Shown piece by piece: positions 15,689 to 22,670 of a DNA stretch of 64,000 bases. Below the pieces are notes generated by a model, which searched no databases, had not been told where the DNA came from, and saw only the letters and a list, made by a program, of their open reading frames with translations. Source of the stretch: Leptolyngbya sp. FACHB-321 (lineage in GTDB: Bacteria; Cyanobacteriota; Cyanobacteriia; Leptolyngbyales; Leptolyngbyaceae); the NCBI RefSeq assembly GCF_014695975.1, contig NZ_JACJPI010000010.1, positions 1 through 64,000 on the forward strand, read 5' to 3'. Numbering within the stretch: the first letter of the stretch is position 1; every line of letters starts with the position of its first letter. The position numbers were made by a program, and so were the translations under genes.

Positions 15689-18541
15689 ATGGACTCATTT
15701 ACACCGGAGTCATTTGCTCTTGGCATTGAAATTATTGTTTGTTTAGGGTTGCTGTACGGCACGTTCTACGTGGGTCAGTCACAGCACAGCGTCAAGGTAT
15801 CAGCCCTGGTCATTGTGCTGTGGTTTTTGTTGTCTGGTTCTGAGAACGCGCTCGCGCAGACGACTCAGACAACGTCTACAGTAACCGCCCCTTCAACGTT
15901 TCCGTCCATTCTGAAAGACGGTGTGACGCTGCCTGACTGGTCGAAGATCAGCTTCGACTCTATGGCTCCTTTTACAGAGGGTGGCGCTGTCGCCATGCCA
16001 CCCGAGGCTGCCGGGTCTCTAGGTTTTGACAAAATTGAGTGGAAACCAGGACAGAAAATTGCGGACGCTTTACCTTTAGGTGCCATTCAGGGTTGCCTGG
16101 GCTTTGAGTCGTTGACCCAGAAGGGTATTGACGGCATTACAGGTCAGGTTTCCAGTACTGTCGGTCTCGACAAGTTTCTCCCAACTGGACTACAAAGTAT
16201 TAAGTCGTTAAACGACATTGTGCCGAACTTGTCTCAAAAGCTTGTGGGAGAAGTGAAGCCGATCGCTGACTTGCTGACTGCTGGCTTATCTGGTAAATTA
16301 CCAGGTTTTGACCTTAACAGCCTACAAGGTTTTGCAGGGCAGCTTACAGGCGGCGGCGCTCAACAAATTCTTGACTCTGCTGGTGGCTTGGTAGGTAGCC
16401 TCTCCAAGGGTCAATTTCTCGACACAGCGGGCAACCTGGTTGGTCAGGTCAATGGCTCTGGTCAGGTGCTTGACATGGCTGGCAACGCTCTCGGTTCTTT
16501 GAACCAAGCCGGTCAGTTTGTGAACCAGGCAGGGCAGGTTGTTGGTGCGTTGTCAAACCCTACAGGTGCGATCACCCAGGCAGCAACCCAGACTGTGGGC
16601 CAACAGTTAGGACAGGTAACAGGACAGCTTCCTGGTGGGGCAGGTCAACTGCTGAACGGGGTTAGCCTTCAGTCCCTCACGGTGGGTCAACTGACTGAGA
16701 AGTTCCCACAGTTAGCGGCACTAGGCATGAAAAACCTGGATTTGTCGCAGTACATCATGTCCCAAATTCCGGGACTGGAGAACACTCCGCTTAAACAGTT
16801 TGCCAACTGGGAACAAGTGCTCATGAAAGGCATTCCTGGGCTGGACAAAGTTCCTTTTAACCAATTTCCCAGTCCTTTGAAAGAAGCCGCTGACGCCTTT
16901 GTGGCGCGAGTTGACGTACCGCTGGACAGCGAAGAACAAAACCGCGATCGCTCACTTTCTGGTAGCTACAAAGAAGGTTTCCGCGTTGCCTGCACCGAGA
17001 ACTGCGAACACGCTGAGCTGTCGCCTATTCAAGGGTCTCAAATGGACGCGGCAAGCGTCGGCGCCTTTGCTAACGGCAAGTCTTGGATGAGCAAAAAGCA
17101 AATGGTACAGGGCGGTGAAGGCATTTTGGGTCGTGTCAATGGTGGCAAAGAACCAACCGGTCGTCACCCTTATTGTTCCATGTTCAAGCAGGTGGTCACG
17201 AAAGTTGACCAACCGGCTGGGAAGGTAGGCACGTCCATGTACCTACGCCTTTGTAAGCGCGGTGTGCCTGACCTGGGCTGCACACCCTACTTCATTGGTC
17301 CACTTCCCTTCCTGACCTACAACGAGAAGCAGTTTATTTACCTCGGTGCTGGCAACCCGAAAGACGACGGTAGCGGCATTGGGTTTCCTGGCAGCGACGA
17401 TCCGCTGTCCGCTACAGACGGCTTTGACGACTGCGGTGGAACGAAGTTGAGTGGTGAGTCAGTCACTAAAGCGACTGGTGCGGTAGAAAAAGTAGCGAAA
17501 ACATTGGGTGCTGGGACTGCAAATAACGACGGTGCCTTTAGTACCAGCAGTGCCAATGGCTCTAAACACATTCCACGCATTCTAGCGGCACTAAAAGAAG
17601 AGGGGATTACAGACCCTAACCAGGTGGCGTATGTCCTGGCTACAGTCCACCGTGAGACAAGCTTCGTCAACCTGGAAGAAGGCGCTACTCGCCTTGAGTC
17701 CTCGGGTGGTTCTCAGTACTGGGGGCGGGGTTACGTGCAACTAACCCACAAAGCGAACTACCAGGCGGCGACAACTTACCTGAAGTCCAAAGGTATGAAT
17801 GTCGATTTAGTAGCTAATCCTGAGCTTGCTAAACGCCCTGACATTGCGGCGAAGGTGCTGGCTTACGGCATGAGAACCGGGAAGCTGTATGGCAACGGTA
17901 CGACTTTGAATAGTTGTGCGGGTGGTGGTCGGGTTAACTGGGTGAAGTGTCGGTGGATCGTCAATGACGGCGCTGAAGCAGAGTCCATTGCTCAAGCAGC
18001 CAAAATTTACCGCGACGCGATCGCCACTTCTAATTTGGCTGACGCTAAGTCCGAGGCGGGCAACTGTACCGCTCCTAAAGGCGGTAAACCGTGTCCACCT
18101 GGTCAAAAGTGTCTGTTGCAAAACCCCCTCCCCGGCGGTCAGAGAACCAGTCCTTTTGGTCCACGTAATGGCAGACTTCATGCAGGCGTAGACCTTCAGA
18201 CCGCAAAAGGCTATAACGCACACCCAACGGGTCCTGGGGGACAGGTATTGGCAGCAGCTGACGGTCGAGTGACTGAATACACACCTGTAGGCGGACGTTG
18301 CGGTGGGGTGATTAGCATTTCTCACCCGCAACTAAAACTTGAAACCCGCTACTTGCATATGGTCAAGCTGCTGGTGTCAAAAGGAGCAACCGTTGCACGT
18401 GGACAACCGATTGGGTTGGAAGGTAACGAAACACCCGGTTCCTGTTCTGGTGGTGTTCACCTTCACTATGAGATTTACGCCGGTGGTGGTGGAGCAGTCG
18501 ACCCAATGCAGTTTGAACACTCACCCCCTCTCGGTCGTTAA
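15689..18541 (+). CDS. Bifunctional peptidoglycan hydrolase (GH19 plus M23), VirB1-like role
   Basis: A 950-aa envelope protein. Residues 1-57 hold two hydrophobic helices, the second ending like a signal peptide (NALA/Q). Residues 65-160 and 330-400 carry the module shared with the Calx-beta protein. Residues 220-290 are short Gly/Gln/Ala repeats (LVGQVNGSGQVLDMAGNALG). A GH19 chitinase/lysozyme-like domain spans about 626-770: VAYVLATVHRETSF with the probable catalytic Glu, then WGRGYVQLTHKANY. An M23 endopeptidase domain spans about 805-945, with zinc-site motifs HAGVD (near 830) and HLHYE (near 922) and GRVTEY between. It would cut both glycan and peptide bonds to let the T4SS pass through the wall, the job of VirB1 elsewhere. 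Two catalytic domains in one protein is unusual for that role. The start has no clear Shine-Dalgarno sequence. Confidence 0.8.
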   Translation: MDSFTPESFALGIEIIVCLGLLYGTFYVGQSQHSVKVSALVIVLWFLLSGSENALAQTTQTTSTVTAPSTFPSILKDGVTLPDWSKISFDSMAPFTEGGAVAMPPEAAGSLGFDKIEWKPGQKIADALPLGAIQGCLGFESLTQKGIDGITGQVSSTVGLDKFLPTGLQSIKSLNDIVPNLSQKLVGEVKPIADLLTAGLSGKLPGFDLNSLQGFAGQLTGGGAQQILDSAGGLVGSLSKGQFLDTAGNLVGQVNGSGQVLDMAGNALGSLNQAGQFVNQAGQVVGALSNPTGAITQAATQTVGQQLGQVTGQLPGGAGQLLNGVSLQSLTVGQLTEKFPQLAALGMKNLDLSQYIMSQIPGLENTPLKQFANWEQVLMKGIPGLDKVPFNQFPSPLKEAADAFVARVDVPLDSEEQNRDRSLSGSYKEGFRVACTENCEHAELSPIQGSQMDAASVGAFANGKSWMSKKQMVQGGEGILGRVNGGKEPTGRHPYCSMFKQVVTKVDQPAGKVGTSMYLRLCKRGVPDLGCTPYFIGPLPFLTYNEKQFIYLGAGNPKDDGSGIGFPGSDDPLSATDGFDDCGGTKLSGESVTKATGAVEKVAKTLGAGTANNDGAFSTSSANGSKHIPRILAALKEEGITDPNQVAYVLATVHRETSFVNLEEGATRLESSGGSQYWGRGYVQLTHKANYQAATTYLKSKGMNVDLVANPELAKRPDIAAKVLAYGMRTGKLYGNGTTLNSCAGGGRVNWVKCRWIVNDGAEAESIAQAAKIYRDAIATSNLADAKSEAGNCTAPKGGKPCPPGQKCLLQNPLPGGQRTSPFGPRNGRLHAGVDLQTAKGYNAHPTGPGGQVLAAADGRVTEYTPVGGRCGGVISISHPQLKLETRYLHMVKLLVSKGATVARGQPIGLEGNETPGSCSGGVHLHYEIYAGGGGAVDPMQFEHSPPLGR

Positions 18542-18576
18542 GCAAATTCACTTTCAACTCATTTTGGAGGTTCGCT

Positions 18577-19272
18577 ATGTCTCGTTGGTTATGTTGGGTC
18601 TTTTTAGTTTTAGTGGGATTCGTTCTGGCTTCGCTGTTGCATTTTGGCTTAGGTACCGTAGCTCATGCTACTGACGGAGCGGAAAGCCCTGTAGAAGAGT
18701 CGGCTCCTGCTGTTGGCAACGACTCAGAGTTTTACCCCATTGCCATGTCCGAAGCTGTGGACTTCCTGAATGGTCAGAGCACTCCGACTTTACAGTCGAT
18801 CGTGTCTTGCCTACCGCAGCGTCCGGCACATTTACCTGTGCCTAAATTCAGTCTCCTGGCTTCCCGTGAACTGAACGGTGGAACTTACCACTACCTCAAT
18901 GTCTACGTCGATCACGGCTTCGGGGGTCAAGCAGAACCTTGGCAGACGTTGGTCAAACAAGCAGGTGAAGCCTGTGTGAACTTGATCGGTCTACCTTCAC
19001 TGCAAAGCCTGACTCAATATGTCGATTTACCAACTGCTGTGTCGTTTGCTGTTGCTCGTTACCAGGAGCTGAAGCGGCAGAACCCGACTGAGTTTCAGTC
19101 ACTGACGCGAGCCATTACTTCTGGTGGTGGTTTGTTTGTTGGCACCACACGAGCGTCATTCGGTAGCCCTATGGACGATGAACATGGTTGTGAACTCTTT
19201 CAAGAGGACAAGTCAGCCTTGGAAAATCTTGGTGTCGCGGTTTCCTCAAAATGCCGCGCCCCTAGTCGTTGA
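18577..19272 (+). CDS. Exported protein of unknown function in the transfer region
   Basis: A 231-aa protein that I do not recognise. It has a signal anchor or signal peptide (residues 1-30, LCWVFLVLVGFVLASLLHFG, then VAHA). An acidic linker and a soluble domain of about 170 residues with four Cys follow. GGAGG at 18566-18570 lies six bases before the ATG, so the start is firm. It follows the hydrolase by 35 bases and is closely followed by two other small exported proteins, so the three probably form part of the same envelope complex. GAC-rich codon use is that of the transfer block. Confidence 0.65.
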   Translation: MSRWLCWVFLVLVGFVLASLLHFGLGTVAHATDGAESPVEESAPAVGNDSEFYPIAMSEAVDFLNGQSTPTLQSIVSCLPQRPAHLPVPKFSLLASRELNGGTYHYLNVYVDHGFGGQAEPWQTLVKQAGEACVNLIGLPSLQSLTQYVDLPTAVSFAVARYQELKRQNPTEFQSLTRAITSGGGLFVGTTRASFGSPMDDEHGCELFQEDKSALENLGVAVSSKCRAPSR

Positions 19273-19283
19273 GGTGAATTGCA

Positions 19284-19439
19284 ATGAAACGTCGAGTTTT
19301 ACTGTCTCTCGGTCCTGTTTTGCTGTCAGCACTGTTGAAACCAAGCCGCTTGGCACCCTGCCCCTCCTGTGGTGAATTTCATTTGAGTACTTGTGTTAAC
19401 GCTGAAAACGCCGGAGGTAAGCCCCATGTCCAGGCTTAA
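19284..19439 (+). CDS. Small exported Cys-rich protein (51 aa)
   Basis: A short gene that is easily missed: ATG at 19284, GAGGTG at 19271-19276 seven bases upstream, stop TAA at 19437-19439. The product begins MKRRVLLSLGPVLLSALLKP, a classic short signal peptide (basic, then hydrophobic). It then has a C-P-S-C pair and a third Cys before a polar tail. The gene begins 11 bases after the previous stop and its last 14 bases overlap the start of the next gene, which suggests translational coupling. A small disulfide-bonded or lipoprotein-like role such as VirB7 is conceivable, but there is no lipobox, so the function is open. Confidence 0.55.
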   Translation: MKRRVLLSLGPVLLSALLKPSRLAPCPSCGEFHLSTCVNAENAGGKPHVQA

Positions 19440-20040
19440 AGTACTGCTAACCGTCTGTTTGTCACTCGTTCTTATCTGCCTGCTGGCGATCGCCCCTGCG
19501 TTTGCTCAGTCCAACCAGGTTGCTTCAGCACCGATTGACTACCAGCGTGTCACTCCTGACTTGCAACAGTTGGGAGTGCCGCTACACTTGCCAACTAAAC
19601 TCGTCTACCGCAATACGTTGGTCGGTCCAAACACCTTTTTTGCAGTGGGTGGTGTCATGACTGATCCCAACACAGAACAGCAAGGCTACAGAGTACAAAT
19701 TACGAACAGTCAGAACTGCTTGAATGGTTCGCTGTCTTGCATTATTGCCTACGCCAATGCTGAACCACTGCGTGCTGATCAGGTAGACATTGAGTCAATG
19801 TATACCTGGTTTAGAGCGCCTGGTGCTCTCGATCGCTACGTGCGGGTTTCCTCTGACCCCATTGGTTGGGTGCGGCTCTCTAACGGTCAGTCGGTCTACT
19901 TTGTGCCGTGGGTAATGGGTGCTGGCATGGGCTTTGCTCAGGCAATGTGGGACGAAGGTGGCTACCGTTACACCATGGGTCTGAAAGGCGGCGCTCGTGC
20001 GTGGTTGCTACCAATGGCAGAAACTGCGTTTGGTCGCTAG
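19426..20040 (+). CDS. Exported protein of unknown function
   Basis: The start is set at the ATG at 19426, with GGAGGT (19413-19418) seven bases upstream; the frame extends back to a GTG at 19393 but without a ribosome site. The 204-aa product has a clear signal peptide (residues 1-27, LTVCLSLVLICLLAIAPAFA/Q). A soluble beta-rich domain with one Cys pair (NCLNGSLSC) and several aromatic residues follows. I cannot assign a family. It overlaps the preceding 51-aa gene by 14 bases and shares GAC-rich codon use with the transfer genes, so it most likely acts in the periplasm or outer membrane with them. Confidence 0.65.
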   Translation: MSRLKVLLTVCLSLVLICLLAIAPAFAQSNQVASAPIDYQRVTPDLQQLGVPLHLPTKLVYRNTLVGPNTFFAVGGVMTDPNTEQQGYRVQITNSQNCLNGSLSCIIAYANAEPLRADQVDIESMYTWFRAPGALDRYVRVSSDPIGWVRLSNGQSVYFVPWVMGAGMGFAQAMWDEGGYRYTMGLKGGARAWLLPMAETAFGR

Positions 20041-20191
20041 CCACGCTGCACTCTTCTGACCCGTACTCCCGTACTCACGCTTTCTAGCGGTTCTGTTTGC
20101 TGTGTCGTTGGTCTTAATTGTTTTGTTTGCCGTTTTGACTGTTTTGGCTCTGCTGTGGTTTTGTTAGCTCTTTGCGCTCGGAGTGGTTACT

Positions 20192-20407
20192 GTGTCGAGT
20201 CCTGATCTGCCTACCCCTTCAACACCACCTGATCCCTTAGTTGACGACTCGGATCAGGTGGAACCGTCTTTACCCGCTGCCTGCTTTCAGAAGGCGTTGG
20301 AAGACCTCAAAGCAATGGCTCAGACCCCTGGTCGTAGAGAGTCGTTGTTGTGTCAAATGCACTCCTATCTTCACGTGGCTTATGGCGGAGTAGAGGCTTC
20401 TCTGTAG
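20192..20407 (+). CDS. Small soluble protein of unknown function
   Basis: A 71-aa frame opening with a GTG at 20192; GGAG at 20180-20183 lies eight bases upstream, which favours it over the GTG at 20183. The N-terminal third is Pro/Asp-rich and disordered-looking. The rest (FQKALEDLKAMAQ, then ESLLCQMHSYLHVAY) is an amphipathic helical pair. There is no membrane segment. It sits between the exported proteins and the coupling ATPase, on the same strand, with about 130 bases on its 3' side. I do not recognise it. Confidence 0.45.
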   Translation: MSSPDLPTPSTPPDPLVDDSDQVEPSLPAACFQKALEDLKAMAQTPGRRESLLCQMHSYLHVAYGGVEASL

Positions 20408-20540
20408 CCGTCTTCTACTGATTTATAAGCCGATCGTGATCTTTGAAATGAACGCCCTGTAAAGCGGCTGCGACCTGTCTGGAGCGAGATCACTAAAGCA
20501 AGCGTTTACCTTCCACACTCTCTGCACTGGGTTAGTTCTT

Positions 20541-22424
20541 ATGTCCCCTCAAGACCTCTCTGCAACGACACATACTTTAATCCTGGCTGCGAATCCAGTA
20601 CCGGCTCCGCTGGAAGCCCTGCCTGCGTTTCTTATGTCTCGGTCTGGTCTTACACTTCTGGCTTGCGCTGCTGGTCTTGCTGTCATGTCCTTTTTCAGCC
20701 AGGACACGAAGTCTGGGAGTACCAAAGCCAACGAGAAAGCACGCGCTAAGTGGGCTTCAAAGCGCGAAATCAGTGCAGCCCGCAAGCTAGCCGTTAAGCA
20801 GTTGAACGGACGTTCCCGCAAAGCCGCCTGTGTTTGGATTGTGCGACCAGAAACACTGGTTTACCCAGAGTGCGTCCTGAAGCGACGTACAACCAGAAAT
20901 GGTAAGCCGACTGCTTTTCCACCGGCTCCTGAACTCGGCTCAATCCCCAAGGAGACGCCAGTGCAGTTGAAGGGCGACGCTAAAACCATTTGGATTCCTG
21001 ACACTCAGCGATCGGTTATGGTGGTGGGTGCTCCTGGGTCTGGTAAGACATTCTCAGCGATCGACCCTGCGATTCGTTCAGTGGTGGAACAGGGCTACCC
21101 GCTAGTGCTTTATGACTTCAAATACCCCACTCAGACCAGCGCTGTCGCCTGGTATGCCGAACAACTAGGGTACAAAATTCATGTGTTTGCCCCAGGCTTC
21201 CCTGAGAGTGACGTATTGAACCTCATGGACTTCTTGTGTGGCGACCCCAACCGCGACTCAGCCGACGCGCGGCAGTTGGCAAACACCATGAACAAGAACT
21301 TTAAGATTGGCGCTTCTGGTGGTGGTGATCCGTTCTTCGACTCAGCTGGTGACCAATTTACACAAGCGGTCATGATGCTGACCAAGCAAATGAAGTGCGC
21401 AGACGTGCTCATGACGTCTGTGATCATGTCTGCCCCTCAGCTGATTGAACGGCTCTACCCCGAAAGCTCTGGCATTGACCCCTGGATTCGGCAGGCGTTC
21501 GGTCAAATTTTCAGCGTGAAGGACTCTGAAAAGACCGTCAGTTCGATTATTGGTACAGCGTCCTTGAACTTCGGTAAATTGGTCATGCCCAAAATTCTGG
21601 CAGCCTGTATTGGCGAGACGACGCTTCCCCTCGATCTGGACGGTAAAACAATGGTTGTCTTTGGTCTTAACCGGGAACTACGGGACGTCATGGGTCCGAT
21701 TGTGGCAACAGCGATCCACATGCTGATCAACCGCAACCTGTTCCGTACAGGTGGACGAAAAGACCCGCTCTTTTGTGTGCTGGACGAACTGCCCACGCTC
21801 TACTTACCGCAGTTAGTGAACTGGGAAAACGAGTCCCGGTCAGACGGGTTTAACGGAATTATTGGCTTTCAAAACAAGTCGCAGCTGAAGAAAATTTACG
21901 GTGACGAAATGAGCCTCGCCATTATGGGCGGCTGTGCCACCAAATTCATTTTCAACCCTGGTGAAGTGGAGTCAGCAGAGTATTTCAGTAAGTTCTTTGG
22001 GGACGAAGAAATTGTCCGTAAGAACAAGAGTAAGACGCTTGGTGGTGGTAAGCCGTCCACCAGTCACTCCCTTGAAGTGGGCACCCGTAAACTCGTCTCG
22101 CCAGAAGAGTTCATTTGCCTGCCGCCTGGCACTTGTGTCATGACCAACCCAGCGTATGAGAACAAAGAAATGTCTTACTTGCCACGCCGCATCAAAATGG
22201 TCATTCCTCCGGCTGAAATCGAGCTAGCAGGGCTGATTGAGCGTAAATGGTCTGCTGTCCAGTCTCGGTTAGTGGGACGCGCTGCTGGCTCCTTCCGCAT
22301 GCCGACTCAGGAAGACGTGAACGTGCGTGTCGCCGAGTTTAACGAGCGGTTCCCAGTGCCCGTCGAAGGCGAGGCAGCGGAAGCGCCGCCACCGGTAGAC
22401 GTACTGGCAGGTCTCTTTGGTTAA
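20541..22424 (+). CDS. VirD4/TraD-type coupling ATPase (T4CP)
   Basis: A 627-aa membrane-anchored ATPase that would bring the relaxase-DNA complex to the transfer channel. One hydrophobic segment (about residues 32-52, SGLTLLACAAGLAVMSFF) anchors it. Walker A is GAPGSGKT (163-170). Walker B is CVLDELP (about 412-418, Asp415, Glu416), and a motif block GIIGFQNKSQLKKIYG follows, as in VirD4/TraG/TraD proteins. The usual second N-terminal helix is not clear. It pairs logically with the relaxase at 62042-63652. After its stop a 10-bp-period repeat array fills the spacer. Confidence 0.88.
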   Translation: MSPQDLSATTHTLILAANPVPAPLEALPAFLMSRSGLTLLACAAGLAVMSFFSQDTKSGSTKANEKARAKWASKREISAARKLAVKQLNGRSRKAACVWIVRPETLVYPECVLKRRTTRNGKPTAFPPAPELGSIPKETPVQLKGDAKTIWIPDTQRSVMVVGAPGSGKTFSAIDPAIRSVVEQGYPLVLYDFKYPTQTSAVAWYAEQLGYKIHVFAPGFPESDVLNLMDFLCGDPNRDSADARQLANTMNKNFKIGASGGGDPFFDSAGDQFTQAVMMLTKQMKCADVLMTSVIMSAPQLIERLYPESSGIDPWIRQAFGQIFSVKDSEKTVSSIIGTASLNFGKLVMPKILAACIGETTLPLDLDGKTMVVFGLNRELRDVMGPIVATAIHMLINRNLFRTGGRKDPLFCVLDELPTLYLPQLVNWENESRSDGFNGIIGFQNKSQLKKIYGDEMSLAIMGGCATKFIFNPGEVESAEYFSKFFGDEEIVRKNKSKTLGGGKPSTSHSLEVGTRKLVSPEEFICLPPGTCVMTNPAYENKEMSYLPRRIKMVIPPAEIELAGLIERKWSAVQSRLVGRAAGSFRMPTQEDVNVRVAEFNERFPVPVEGEAAEAPPPVDVLAGLFG

Positions 22425-22433
22425 ACCTGAGAG

Positions 22434-22622
22434 TTTTTGCGAAGGTTTGCAAATCGCTATCTTTGACCCATTTCGCCCCGTTTTGTCCTGTTTTACCCTA
22501 GTATTGCCCAGTATTGCCCAAGCTTGACCATAAGTGACCCAGCTAGACCCAGGCTTGCCCTTAAGTGCCCCGTTCTAGCCTGGGCCTGTCTTGTTCTTGT
22601 GGTTCTGAAGCTTTTTTGCGAA
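22434..22622. repeat. 10-bp-period direct repeat array between flanking 10-bp repeats
   Basis: From about 22461 to 22590 the spacer is built of about 12 ten-base units with a pyrimidine-rich core like TTGCCC or TTGACC (for example GTATTGCCCA twice at 22501-22520, then AGCTTGACCA). The register slips by one base midway. The period of ten places each core on the same DNA face. TTTTTGCGAA flanks the array on both sides (22434-22443 and 22613-22622). Next to them GAAGGTTTGC and GCGAACCTTC form an inverted pair with one mismatch. It may be a multi-copy protein-binding site such as an operator, partition site or oriT accessory site. Confidence 0.6.
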
Positions 22623-22670
22623 CCTTCATAGTTAGTTTTAATCGGCGTGCGATCGCACAAGGAGTCTGAC

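Noticed and set aside
20102-20167. 21-codon hydrophobic frame starting with GTG
   Set aside because: It would make one membrane helix, but there is no ribosome binding site and no support beyond hydrophobicity.
22461-22590. CRISPR-like or coding repeat
   Set aside because: The 10-base period has no spacers and no frame runs through it; better read as a protein-binding array.
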